Assembly (NCBI RefSeq): GCF_000152785.1
Contig: NZ_CH672414.1
Span: 833,472 to 897,471 of the forward strand
Origin: Yoonia vestfoldensis SKA53
GTDB taxonomy: Bacteria > Pseudomonadota > Alphaproteobacteria > Rhodobacterales > Rhodobacteraceae
Reading direction: 5' to 3'
Length of the DNA stretch: 64,000 bases
Positions 19,052-29,900 of this stretch are shown in pieces. Each line of letters starts with the position of its first letter. Within the stretch, counting starts at the first letter, position 1. The position numbers were made by a program, and so were the translations under genes. The notes below the pieces were generated by a model, which was not told the DNA's origin, ran no database searches, and saw only the letters and a program-made list of their open reading frames with translations.

Positions 19052-19804
19052 TCACCCCTCAAACAAATGCATGCGATGCCAAGCCAGACGTTTTCTGACT
19101 TCATCGTTCATGCGGGTTAGGTGCATGTGGGAACTAATCCCGGATGAAATCTGGTCACCTTCGCTCAGCTTTCCAGAAATCAGAATTCTGCCGTCATCCT
19201 CAAAGGTGATGAGCCCCGCATCGAAGGCTGCATCCAGTGTAGCAACCAGCAGCAGCCCGTTATGGACATTCAGGCGCTCCTCATCACTCTCACAGGTGGC
19301 CCATGGAATGATGTGGCTGGCACGCAGAAGAGTTGGGTTCTGGACGCCCGTCACTGCACAAGATTTTTCCCAGTAGGTCATCAAAGCGGAGCGAAACACA
19401 TTTTGCCCAATCCGCTCTTTGCGCAGCCGCTCAACTTCGGTGGTTGAGGGTGCTTCTCGCATCAACCGCTCGAACTCAGCCAAGGGTTCATTGGGCAGAG
19501 AGCGTGCCAAGGCCCAAATGCGTCCGATAATCCTGAACAGTTCACCAGAACTAGGGGCTATGAAGCAATCAAAGCCGCCGTGGTTCTGGGGTGCTATCTC
19601 AAGCTCTTCAGCCAGTTCACTGCCAACGCCAGGGTGAGATGTACCCACCATGAACACACCATCATCGCTTCCTGACAACACCAGCCTTGTCGGGACCGCA
19701 TGGGCCTGAAACACAAGCCAGCCATCGCTTTCACCAAGCGAAATCGAGAACCCCTGATCGAGGGCAGACTTCTCCAGACGGTTACGAAGGCTGAGATCCA
19801 TCAT
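19052..19804 (-). CDS. HNH restriction endonuclease
   Basis: 250 residues. The C-terminal half is an HNH domain typical of restriction endonucleases: CAVTGVQNPTLLRASHIIPW, then LNVHNGLLLVATLDAAFDAG. The His in SHIIPW and the Asn in HNGLLL are the expected catalytic and structural residues. The N-terminal half may be a DNA-recognition or adaptor domain. Its start overlaps the methylase stop (TGATG), so it is probably the cutting partner of that methylase or of the helicases. Likely target is DNA lacking the methyl mark. Confidence 0.88.
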   Translation of the reverse strand: MMDLSLRNRLEKSALDQGFSISLGESDGWLVFQAHAVPTRLVLSGSDDGVFMVGTSHPGVGSELAEELEIAPQNHGGFDCFIAPSSGELFRIIGRIWALARSLPNEPLAEFERLMREAPSTTEVERLRKERIGQNVFRSALMTYWEKSCAVTGVQNPTLLRASHIIPWATCESDEERLNVHNGLLLVATLDAAFDAGLITFEDDGRILISGKLSEGDQISSGISSHMHLTRMNDEVRKRLAWHRMHLFEG

Positions 19805-22800
19805 CAGTGTCCTGTCAGCTTATCGAATGCTTCCAGAACAAGGCGTTGGGTGCGGTATTCACCAAACTGGTTGATTTCCTTGTTCTTCAGGCCACGGAAG
19901 GTCTCTGACGGATAATCGACGCCTTTGATGTCATGAGGGTCAAGCACATAGCGCAGCTCATCTCGTGTCAGGCCATATTTCTTGGCGAAGAATGCATCCA
20001 GCTCTGCACGTAATTGTGCCCGCCTGTCAGGGTCAAAGGCAAAGGGTGCGCCAGTATAGCCAAGGTCTTCAGCCCACGGGCGCATGGAGTGGCTGGTATA
20101 GGTGAGTTCAAGTATGCGAGGATCAATAAAATCAAAATCAAAAACATCAAAGTCATAAGGTTGAACGAAAGCAAACTGTTTGACGTATGTATACGTCATG
20201 GATGTACCACCCAGTTTTTGCCGAGTAATAAAATCAAAAGTTAAACACGAGAAGCCTGCCAGTAATACTTTCGTCCTCTGAACACCTTCTGGAAGAAAAA
20301 TTAATGGTAATTTATGCCCGACGGCTGATAGCGGTAGAATGCTTGAGATCATCGTGCGCTCGTTAGTAGAGTTTGAAATGTCACGAAAACCCATCAGCCA
20401 ACGTGGCTTTTTTCGATCAATCAAATCCCCGGCCAGTTCCAACCAGCGCCCGCCATAATCCTTGATGAATGCTAGATCATCGTGGTCGAGCGGCGTATAT
20501 CTCTGCATGTCCATTCCACGAGGAGCAGATGCGCTCAACCAGTTTTGTAGGCTTCTACCAATAACATTTGAGGAGGTGGCCTGTGAGCCAAGAGTATTTG
20601 AAAGATGCTCCTGGATATCTCGTAGGGACGACACAGGGTTCAGCGGATACAGGCCAGGTGTTGATCCAAGAACCCATTCAGCGAGGATTTTGAGGCAACC
20701 TTCAGCGTCGTCTTTTTTGAAGGCTGTCTTCAGCCGTGTCGGCACACGAGATGCCCGCATATCGACTTCATCTTCAGGCACCCAGTAGCGTGGCGTGGGC
20801 TCAAAATTGGGGTCCTGCTTTTCCTCAAGGGTTACGTCTCGAACGCCTTGTTCCTCGTCTTCACCTTCATAGGTCGCCCAACGATGATCGTAATGATGGA
20901 TCATCTTAGCTTCATAAAGAGGCACATAAAGCCGACTGTCTGGGTGCTCCCAGTCTGTGCCTTTGCGTGAGAAGCCTATCTTCTCCAGCTCTTCGACATT
21001 TTTGAACTGATCAGAAGCAGTGGTCATGTTAAACAGACCCTGCTGAAAACTGATCCCCCAAGGGTTTATGTCGCCTTCAGGATTATCAGAACGCTCTTCT
21101 ATCAGAACTGGAGCCTTGGAATAAAGCTTTGCTGTTAGTTCGGCATCAGCACGTGAACGAAACACTGGTGCCGTTTTCGTATTCGGGTTGATGGCTGCGA
21201 TTTGGTCAGGGGACAGCGTGAAGCGGCGCTCTTTCTCCTCATACATCGTGGTATTTTGAAGGAAGAATGCAAAATCAGCCTTATCGGAGGGGCCAATAGC
21301 AAGGATGGAGAACTTCATTCGGCTATCGACGGCAGGGAAAAGTTTTTCTCTGTTTTCGAAGTCAATGATTGCTCGAAGGCGTTTTGTAGACACCAAGTCC
21401 CCAAAGAAGCCGCTGTTCGAGCTGTCAGTTGCTATACCCGTTGGCACAATCATGCCTGCACGGCCTGCGGGTGCTTCACGCACGCCGCCTGTATCCGCAA
21501 TGGCTTGCAATAACGAGCTTTGTGGAGACTTTTCCAGCGGGGTTCCCCGCCTAGCCAGCTTTGAAAAATGCTCTGCAAAGAGTGAATACGTGTTCAGTTT
21601 GCCAACAGCCGTTTTCTCAAATCGTTTTGAGGCACGGATGAAAGTGTTGTTCGCTTCAAAACCCCGTTTGGACATTTGGAACTCATTCCACAGCGCCGGG
21701 TTTTCAGCTTCAAGCCTTGTTATTGCTCTTTTGCGCTTGTCCCCAGGAAGTGCGGCAATTGCTGCGTCTTTTGCGGCAAAAAACTCAGTTTCGTTCAGCT
21801 GCGAGACTTCCCAAGGCGGGTTCCCCAAAACAGCATCAAACCCACCCCGTGCCATGACAGCGGGGAAGGCCAGAGGCCAGTGAAGGGCACTATTGGCCTC
21901 GGAGATGGTCGTTGCATTCTCTTGCAAGATGTCCGAGCGGATCTTCCCGCTGACGGCTTCCCACATGGCCCCCGTTGTTGGCACTGGCATATCGACCAAG
22001 GTGCGTGCTGTTGGGGCCTCACCCACTTTCGGGGTGAAGAACGCTGCCACATACATATCACATGCAAGCTTGAGGCGTTGCCACTGGTCAGAGGCTTCAT
22101 AGCGGGCAAAGGCCCGTGCCTTGCTCTTGACCTCTTGTAGGGTTTCTTCTGGCATGGCCGCAATTCGCCGTGCGCCATCCACAATCTCTGCAGGTGCTGC
22201 AAGCGAGCGGATGAAACCTGACGCAGCCTTTCCGTCTCGTTCATCCTTATTCAGGCGCTCAAAGGCTTTTGCCACGGCTTTGTCGTCACCTGACATGACC
22301 GAGTAGGCATCATCAGGGATGCCGGCCTTTAGCATTTCATAGTCAAAGATCCCGATCAGGCTGTCCCCACATTTGATGCGGGCATCAAGGAACGAGAGAG
22401 GTTTGCCGGGTTCGAGAGCTTCAATCCACAAGGCCACCTTACACAGCTCAACCGCCATCGGGTTGCGGTCAGACCCGAAGATACAGCTACTGACCACTTC
22501 TCTCAGGGCATGCTGGAAGACTTCTTTGCTGATGGCCCCAGGCATGCGGTGTTGGGCAATACGGGCAGCAGCACGCCGAGCAGCACCCAGCAGGAAGTGG
22601 CCGGAACCACATGCAGGGTCGATGATTGATAGTTTGAGCAGCTCTGCGGCCGGATCGTTTGGATTCCGGCTTTCAGCGGCATCCAGAACCGGATCAAGCG
22701 TGGTATCGAGGAGAAGTTTAACCAATGAATCGGGCGTATAGTAGGAACCGGACACTTTGCGGGCGTTGCCTTTGGTCGCATCCCCTTCTGCAAAAGTGAA

Positions 22801-24159
22801 ATCCCGTGCCTCAAGGTTCAGCTCTGGTGTGAGTTCCAGCAGGCTTTCATAGACCGAACCAAGTTCTTCGGTCTGCATATCCCGCCAGTTCACCTTGGTC
22901 ATCGGCTGACCTTCAGGGCGGAACCATGCGATGTGCCAGATCGCTTTCAAAAAGCGCTTATTCTCAACCTTGCAGGCCGTCAGGTTCGAAAGCTTTTCAG
23001 GCTCGAACAATCCCCCCAAGGCGACAAGTCCCAAGGCACTCTGGCCGTCTGCCAATGCATTGAAGAGGGATTTCATACCCTCCCAGGCATCGATGTTCTT
23101 GTCCAATGAGCCGTTGCGGACACAGCGTTCACGCAAGCGGTGCAGGGAATAGCCCCCAATATATGCCTTGCGAGCATTATCGGGTGTGTTGGGTGCATGA
23201 AGAAGGTCTCTGTCTTCAGCCGCAAAGAGGAAGATGAGGCGGTAGACCAAGCGGAGCAGTTCTTCATAAAACGCTTGGCGCTTTAGCTCGCCGGTCTGAA
23301 ACTTCTCCCTGAGATTGGTGTTGTTAGGATGCTGGATAAATCCTCGGCCCAACTCGATCAGTGCGGCTTCCACACCAAGTCGCAGATTGTCCTTGGCTGC
23401 TGCACCATCAAGACGGCTGCGTTCTTTCCACCGCTCAAGCGGGCAGTCGGATGGGCTGGTGCCATCGCCGCCAAAACGGGATGCATGCAACAAAAGCCAA
23501 AGCGCAGAAAAATCCGGAAACAGGCCCTCCGAGAAGATTTTCTCAAGGTTGATCTCAATCCAAGCCGGACGTGTCAGGCTGGCATTATCACGCAAGATTC
23601 GCAGGATGCTTCCGTCACATGTGATGCCCCAGAGTGCATCCTCATCTGCGTTCAGATACTCCTGCAGAAGTTGGGTTGCAGATCGCTTGCGGGTGTCGTC
23701 CCCGAACTGTGAGAGTGCTTCATCGATCCCGGGTTTGCGGCTCTCAGCAGGTGAGGAAGGTGCAATGATTAGCGGGATACGTCCGTTTTCGGCGGAAAAG
23801 TTAATCGGAAACTGGCGCTCTGAAATGACCTTACCAGAGGACTTGGAAAGCGTCTTGAAGCCAAAACACTCACTCAGCAGGCTCTGGACGAAGCCAATAG
23901 GCGCACTGGCGTTGGATCCTCGTGAGACTTCGAAGCTTTCCCAATGGGCATGGGCGATTTGGTAATATCGGGCAATCTCGTCCCTGAGCTTGAGACCTTT
24001 GGGGACACCATAGCTTTCATCCGATTGCTCGCTGGCATCACCGGCTGCGATTTGTGCAATCACTTCACTTGGGAGCAGACCACCCACTACCTCGATGGCG
24101 GCGAAATCCAGACGTGCGGAACGGCGGGATTGCTTACGTCTTTTTGTCATTCTTGCCAT
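19804..24159 (-). CDS. Eco57I-type adenine-specific DNA methylase, DrmMI/PglX-like
   Basis: 1451 residues. SAM-binding motif I is IIDPACGSGHFLLG near residue 515 and catalytic motif IV is VLGNPPWEV near 779, the NPPW signature of N6-adenine methylases. A SGSYYTPDSLV block precedes motif I, as in Type I and IIG methylases. The N-terminal 450 residues resemble the long helical leader of PglX and DISARM MI proteins; I see no convincing PD-(D/E)XK nuclease motif in it. The C-terminal part should be the target-recognition region. It is encoded 10 bp after the SNF2 helicase gene and overlaps the HNH gene, which argues for a methylation-based self/non-self system. Confidence 0.87.
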   Translation of the reverse strand: MARMTKRRKQSRRSARLDFAAIEVVGGLLPSEVIAQIAAGDASEQSDESYGVPKGLKLRDEIARYYQIAHAHWESFEVSRGSNASAPIGFVQSLLSECFGFKTLSKSSGKVISERQFPINFSAENGRIPLIIAPSSPAESRKPGIDEALSQFGDDTRKRSATQLLQEYLNADEDALWGITCDGSILRILRDNASLTRPAWIEINLEKIFSEGLFPDFSALWLLLHASRFGGDGTSPSDCPLERWKERSRLDGAAAKDNLRLGVEAALIELGRGFIQHPNNTNLREKFQTGELKRQAFYEELLRLVYRLIFLFAAEDRDLLHAPNTPDNARKAYIGGYSLHRLRERCVRNGSLDKNIDAWEGMKSLFNALADGQSALGLVALGGLFEPEKLSNLTACKVENKRFLKAIWHIAWFRPEGQPMTKVNWRDMQTEELGSVYESLLELTPELNLEARDFTFAEGDATKGNARKVSGSYYTPDSLVKLLLDTTLDPVLDAAESRNPNDPAAELLKLSIIDPACGSGHFLLGAARRAAARIAQHRMPGAISKEVFQHALREVVSSCIFGSDRNPMAVELCKVALWIEALEPGKPLSFLDARIKCGDSLIGIFDYEMLKAGIPDDAYSVMSGDDKAVAKAFERLNKDERDGKAASGFIRSLAAPAEIVDGARRIAAMPEETLQEVKSKARAFARYEASDQWQRLKLACDMYVAAFFTPKVGEAPTARTLVDMPVPTTGAMWEAVSGKIRSDILQENATTISEANSALHWPLAFPAVMARGGFDAVLGNPPWEVSQLNETEFFAAKDAAIAALPGDKRKRAITRLEAENPALWNEFQMSKRGFEANNTFIRASKRFEKTAVGKLNTYSLFAEHFSKLARRGTPLEKSPQSSLLQAIADTGGVREAPAGRAGMIVPTGIATDSSNSGFFGDLVSTKRLRAIIDFENREKLFPAVDSRMKFSILAIGPSDKADFAFFLQNTTMYEEKERRFTLSPDQIAAINPNTKTAPVFRSRADAELTAKLYSKAPVLIEERSDNPEGDINPWGISFQQGLFNMTTASDQFKNVEELEKIGFSRKGTDWEHPDSRLYVPLYEAKMIHHYDHRWATYEGEDEEQGVRDVTLEEKQDPNFEPTPRYWVPEDEVDMRASRVPTRLKTAFKKDDAEGCLKILAEWVLGSTPGLYPLNPVSSLRDIQEHLSNTLGSQATSSNVIGRSLQNWLSASAPRGMDMQRYTPLDHDDLAFIKDYGGRWLELAGDLIDRKKPRWLMGFRDISNSTNERTMISSILPLSAVGHKLPLIFLPEGVQRTKVLLAGFSCLTFDFITRQKLGGTSMTYTYVKQFAFVQPYDFDVFDFDFIDPRILELTYTSHSMRPWAEDLGYTGAPFAFDPDRRAQLRAELDAFFAKKYGLTRDELRYVLDPHDIKGVDYPSETFRGLKNKEINQFGEYRTQRLVLEAFDKLTGH

Positions 24160-24169
24160 AATATTACCC

Positions 24170-26968
24170 TCACAGCCCCGGCATCAGCACGTAGAACCCG
24201 ATGATATCAACGGGTGTGATAGCGGTGACCTTCACCTGTCCTTTTGAACCCAAAGCCTGACGGACCCTGATGTGATCACGGGCCAGTATTTCAGAACGAT
24301 CACGGGCAAATTGTGACAAGGCAGGCTGAAGACTATCGAGGCTGTTTATTGCTCGCTCAATCTGGGAGCGTCTGCTGGCCTCATCGAGATTTTCTCCATC
24401 TCGGTCGAGCAGGGCAAAAGCTTCGACGTTCCACAAAAGGGGCTGCTTGGAGCTGGCGCTGAAGGCAATCGCTGAGGATTCCTCTGCCATGGCAAACTTG
24501 GGCCCCAGCTTCCCTCTGGAGTCGATACGGTGGCGCACACGCAACAAGGCAAGCCATGTCACCTCTTCAACAGCGTCTGTTTCCCATGCACCCAAGCGGG
24601 GCAAAGTGGACAAGGCGTTTTCATCGGCAAACTCATCCAGTGCCTGTTCAAGAAAGGTCTCAGCCAGCACCGATGGAAGAGCGTGCGCACGATGGACGGA
24701 AATGGTGCCTATGGGGGGTCTTGCAGAAAAGCCAACTTTGAGCGGCTTGATATCTGCATCTTCAATCAGGCTTTCAGAGATGAAGCGTTCTTTTATGTGG
24801 TCAGGAACCAGATGAAGGGAGGCTTTATAGGCCCCTGATTTTAGCTGCTCCAAAGGTTGCCCAAGACGCTTCATTGCCTGGAAAACAAAACGTTCCGTAT
24901 CCTCATAGCCACCAAGTGCTGTTTGCGTGGCCTCCCACTCAACCGCAACCTCTTCGGGTTTGAGAGAGTTTTGGGCAAAGATTGTGCGGGTTTTCTTCTC
25001 CTGCTCGGATGCATTCACCCAAGCCATCTCAATCTGACGTGCTTCTTCAGAGGTACTGAAATCGAGGTCCAGCGTCATCTGGGCATGACCCCTTGCTCTG
25101 AGCATGACCGCAGACAGAAGGGCCTTGGTAAGGCTTCCCTGATCGTCTGGCATGGGAACACGCACACCAGTTTGTTTGGCGATAGCTTCCGCTTTGCGGA
25201 TGATGACTTCGAGCACAGCCCCATCAACTGGGTTATTTTCGCCATACATCAAAATGGAGCGCACCACGGGGGCTTTTTGACCAAAACGGTCAATACGGCC
25301 TTCCCGCTGTTGGTGACGGGTCGGGTTCCAAGACAAGTCGTAATGGATGACCGCATCAAACCAGCCTTGAAGGTTTATACCTTCTGACAGGCAGTCTGTA
25401 GCCACCAGAATGCGGTTTTCATGGCCACCCAGTTCCTCAACACGGATTTCACGCTCTTCAGAGGGAATGGATCCTGTGATGACTTCAACCGTGTGCTTGG
25501 TGGCAAACTTTTGAAGAGCAGCCCCGATCTGTTCTGCAGTGGCGATGTAACGACAGAAGATGACGGGCGCATGCCCCTTGGCCAGCAGATCCTTAAGGGC
25601 AGAAATGAGAGCTTTAAACTTTGGGTCTTTTTCGACCTCTCCTGACAATCTGTCAGCAGTCTCGATCAATGATTTCAGGCTGGCATCCTCGATACCTATA
25701 CCTGGTTCGAGATCGTTTTCGGAGAGTTCCTCATCATCCAGAGTTTGTGCGGTCAGTTCACTCTCGGAGACGGATGTTGGATCCAGTTGCGCTCTGGTTT
25801 TCAGCGCACGGGCAGCGGCAGCGGGGCTGGACCCCACACAACGCATCAAAGCAAGCGTTCCCCAAAATGCGAGACGCTTTCTTGTCTCGCCTTCCACGGA
25901 TTCAATCACTTCAGCGCAATAATCGAGGATTCTGCCATAGAACTCTTCATATTCGCCCGTCAGCCGGTATTTCAGCTCAGAGCTTTCATGTTGTGGAAAG
26001 AGACCAGGTTCTTTCCAAGCATCGATGTCACGACGACGACGCTGGATGAAATGTGACGCCAACCGTTCCCGAAGCTGGCGTTGTTTGTCACCTGATGCAT
26101 CCTGCAGAGCTGCAAAATCCCTGTCCAGCAGGCCAAGCAGATTGTGGAAAGCTGTCTCGTCACCTGAGTGGGGTGTAGCGGTCAGCAACAGAAGGTTGCG
26201 TTCGGGATCATCTGCCAGCGAGCGCACCAGCTCATAACGTCTCTGGCGTCCACGACCGGCACTGACGGCAGAGTGGGCTTCATCGACCACCACCATGTTT
26301 GGGCAAGCACGTTTGAAATCAAAAAACCGCCGTTCGCTTTTGATGAAATCCATCGAAACAACGGTGAAGGGGTAGGCTTCAAAAATGGATACTGTGTTGG
26401 GAAGATTGCGTTCAAGACGGGCAGCTTCTGATGCGGTCACGGGTGTGGCAGGGATAGAGAACTTGCTTTCAAGCTCTCCTGTCCACTGTTCCACAAGATG
26501 AGGTGGGCAAAGGACGGTGAAGCGGTCAATCTCGCCACGATCCAGCATTTCCCGCAAGATGAGGCCAGCTTCGATGGTCTTACCGATACCCACGTCATCA
26601 GCGATCAGTAGACGGATGACATCTTGTCTGAGGGCCATCATCAAGGGTGCCAGCTGGTACGCCCTTGGCTCGAAATTAATGCGACCAGCGGCACGGAAAG
26701 GGCCAGCCCCTCTGCGTAGTGACAGACGCAGTGCATCCCGCAAAAGCTGTGCTGCATCCCGTCCACCGATCTTTTCAAAAGCGGTTGGCGGCTCAAAACT
26801 GGCATAAGAAACGGGTTCCGCTTCCAGTTCCGGAATAATGGTTTCCAGGTCGGATTCAGACCCAGAAAGTGGTCGCAATGTCAGGGCGTTGGATGCGTCC
26901 ACGACAACCCATTCACGGCCTCTTGCACGCACCAGCTCACCAGGAGAAAACTGTTCTGAAATACCCAT
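24170..26968 (-). CDS. SNF2-family helicase, DrmD-like
   Basis: 932 residues. Motif I is LLIADDVGIGKTIEAGL (124-131), motif II VVVDEAHSAV (229-232), and motif VI QREGRIDRFGQ near residue 560, with the LLTATPHSG motif III. The EPRAYQLAPLMMAL block before motif I is shared with DISARM DrmD and HepA/RapA-like SNF2 proteins. Such proteins translocate on double-stranded DNA. It starts three bases after the DUF1998 helicase stop with GGAG in between. Pairing with an adenine methylase is the hallmark of class 1 DISARM. Confidence 0.87.
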   Translation of the reverse strand: MGISEQFSPGELVRARGREWVVVDASNALTLRPLSGSESDLETIIPELEAEPVSYASFEPPTAFEKIGGRDAAQLLRDALRLSLRRGAGPFRAAGRINFEPRAYQLAPLMMALRQDVIRLLIADDVGIGKTIEAGLILREMLDRGEIDRFTVLCPPHLVEQWTGELESKFSIPATPVTASEAARLERNLPNTVSIFEAYPFTVVSMDFIKSERRFFDFKRACPNMVVVDEAHSAVSAGRGRQRRYELVRSLADDPERNLLLLTATPHSGDETAFHNLLGLLDRDFAALQDASGDKQRQLRERLASHFIQRRRRDIDAWKEPGLFPQHESSELKYRLTGEYEEFYGRILDYCAEVIESVEGETRKRLAFWGTLALMRCVGSSPAAAARALKTRAQLDPTSVSESELTAQTLDDEELSENDLEPGIGIEDASLKSLIETADRLSGEVEKDPKFKALISALKDLLAKGHAPVIFCRYIATAEQIGAALQKFATKHTVEVITGSIPSEEREIRVEELGGHENRILVATDCLSEGINLQGWFDAVIHYDLSWNPTRHQQREGRIDRFGQKAPVVRSILMYGENNPVDGAVLEVIIRKAEAIAKQTGVRVPMPDDQGSLTKALLSAVMLRARGHAQMTLDLDFSTSEEARQIEMAWVNASEQEKKTRTIFAQNSLKPEEVAVEWEATQTALGGYEDTERFVFQAMKRLGQPLEQLKSGAYKASLHLVPDHIKERFISESLIEDADIKPLKVGFSARPPIGTISVHRAHALPSVLAETFLEQALDEFADENALSTLPRLGAWETDAVEEVTWLALLRVRHRIDSRGKLGPKFAMAEESSAIAFSASSKQPLLWNVEAFALLDRDGENLDEASRRSQIERAINSLDSLQPALSQFARDRSEILARDHIRVRQALGSKGQVKVTAITPVDIIGFYVLMPGL

Positions 26969-26971
26969 GTT

Positions 26972-29900
26972 TTACTCCTTAAGAGCCGCTTTAAGCTGAT
27001 CCATGACGACAGCTCTTTGATTGGGGTCCGGCGGCAAACTGAACAGCGTGACACCTTTTGCGGTTAGCGCCGATTGCAGTTCATCAGTGATGTGTTCATC
27101 ATCCAGCGCCACAATCCGCTTTTTGCGCCAGACCAGCTTGATGCTTTGGCCTGCAATAATCAGTGGATCATTATCCCCTTGGGGCAGAACGAAATCATCG
27201 GGCACCATGATTGCCGATGTCACGGAGACGCCATCCATTGGGGCAGGATCACGTCTTGTCTCTTGGGGTGGGGAGGTGGTGCTGAAGGCAAGACGCAACA
27301 GCATTTTTTGCATGTCCTCATCACGACGCTCGATATGTTCGTGATCGGGTTGATTGAAATACGACAGGACGCAACGGTAGCAGCCTGCCACACATTCAAC
27401 CTGGGGCTTCTGGACAAGAGCACTGACATCCTTCTTAGCCGCATCAAAACTGGAGGCTTCAAAGTGCATGATTTCGAGTGCTTTGCGTGCAACCAGCGCA
27501 ATGCTGTCTTTTTCAGAGATCATCTGGCCCAAGGCACCGGCACCACCTTCGGCAGCTTCATAAAATAGAAGCGCACGGCGGTCCTGACGTGATGGAGTGG
27601 GTTCCACGAGGATTTCACCCTCTTCAAGCTGGAATACCGCCTCAATACCTCTGGCCAGTGCATGTTGAAGCGTTGTCAGGGTCTTGTCTGACTCCTTGCC
27701 AAGCTCGGCAAACCATTCCTCATCAAAGCGGATGAGCAGGGCGTTCTTGCGGTCTTCGACCAAGGGCACAATCAACTGGGTCAGCTTGTCCGGACGCTCT
27801 TCATCGCTTCCGTCATCTTTCGGCTGACCGACCCAGACCCCTGTCTTGGGGTTGATAAAGAAACCGATCTGGGACTTGTCCTTGCGTCTGCGCAGCCCCT
27901 TGTTGATGCGGCTGATATAGGCTGCTTGGGCGTAATCCACGGTGATGATATCACCATCATCATCGGTGACAGCCATGGATGCGGTATAGCTGGACGCATC
28001 AAATGCAAATGTTGTCTGGATCTCGAAACCTTGCCGTTTACGCTCCTCATCATTTGACGTGATGCGCTCTGCAGGACGGGTTCCTACGTTTTCAATCTTG
28101 TAAAGATTGGTCAGTGGGACTGACTTACTCAGGGCCGTGTTGCAGACATGGCATCTTTCCGGATGCTCTCCATCATGGCTGGCCCCACAGGATGGGCAAA
28201 GCGCACGAGCTTTGGTGGAAAGATAACCATCATCACGATCACCGGCTTCCTTGAGTAGCGCACGGTCCACTCTGAACGCACGGCCTTCGTGATAGACAAG
28301 GCTTTGTGGCCCGAACTCGGAGATTGCCAGAAAACGGGCCCGCTGGATGTAGCGCTGATTGCGCCCATCATTGCCGCCCTGCACATAAGCCATCAGGGGC
28401 AAGCGGGGGAAGTTGTAACCAGGCAGGAAGCCTTCTGTCGCCAGATAGCGATACAAGTAGAAATCATTATCCTTGTTGGATTGGTTCGAGAGCAAAATTG
28501 ATCGCTGGAACTCACCCATACGGCGGCGCTCTTCTGCAGCTTTCCGTTCAGGGGGCGAGATCGTGTAGTCTTTGAGTGCCTGATCGGCCAGCTCAATGGA
28601 GCGTTCTGCTGCCTTGAGAAGATCACGCCAGCGATTGAAGGTCTCGTTGAAGCGGGCAGGTGCCTGCGCAACGATGTTTTGGGTGACCTGCTGGCGGGTT
28701 TTAAACCAGCGAGGATAATCTCCCGCATAGTCTTTTTCGAGTGCTTTCAGGACGCCATCGATGAGGGGGCTTGCCCGTTCCGCTGTGCGTTTGGCTGAGG
28801 CGACATCCCTGATTTCCGGCAAGAGAGCCTTGGCAGGATCTGTCAGGTCGAGGTTGGACTTGATGTTCTTGTCCAGCTCGATGCTGTCAGTTTTCAGCTC
28901 CATACCCAGTGATGCCAGCCATTCGGCATTCAGGTGGCTTTCGACCAGATCACGGTTTTTGAGATCGATGGAGGGTGGAACCACGACACCATCCACAAGA
29001 TCCGTTTTGCGCTCGAAGAAATACTGGTCATGCGGGCTTTGTGCGGCACAGTAGGTCAAAATGAGAGCAGCTTGCCCGCTTCGACCGGCACGGCCACTGC
29101 GTTGCGCATAGTTTGCTGCCGTGGGCGGGGCATTTCTCAGATAGACCACGTTCATGGCAGAGATATCGACGCCAAGCTCCATAGTCGGTGAACAGAACAG
29201 TGTCGGCAGGAAGCGGCTGTCTTCTTTAAAGTTTTTGAGCTTTTCTTCTGCTTCGATCAAGGATTTGCGGTCATCGCTGCCATAGCGGAAACGCATTTCT
29301 CTGAGTTCACGCAAATCGCCTTCAACTTGGGCTGTATGCTCCCGGCCTTCAAAGCCGAACAGGGTCTCACCTCCCGCTTCCAGCATTTCTGCAATCTTGA
29401 GATAGACGCCGACGAAGTATTCATTTTGCAGCTCGGCGTTCTCATGGGCTTCATCAAGTGCGAATTGAACAGTGGATCCAGCAAGACGCCATCCCATACC
29501 GCCAAAGGGTCCAGCTTCCTTGACCACGGAGCCATAGTTTTCCGAAGCCTTTAGAAGCCCTTCCATCACTTCGGGGACCTCTTTGAGCTCAATCCTGCGG
29601 CCCGCAAAGGTCATGTCACGGATTTTGCGCCCAATGGTGCTGGTCGGGCTCCCACGAAGAAGCTTGTCCTCATCCTTGTTCTTCATTTCCTTGCGCTTAG
29701 GCGGGTCAGTCATGAAGATTGTTGAGGTTACAATGCGGTCTTCCTCGATATTCCAAGGCGACTTGATGAGGTTGTGGTTCTTGCCTGATAGCTCTTCGAG
29801 TTTGAGACGGTTCAGTGCGCCACTATCAACAGCAAGACCTTTACGCATGTGGTCGTAAACGGCCTTTAGCGCCCGCTTGCGCTCTTCCGGAGATGCATTG

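Noticed and set aside
19804-24159. BREX system based on the PglX-like methylase and BrxR-like repressor
   Set aside because: No PglZ, BrxC, BrxA or BrxB homologue is present among the neighbours.
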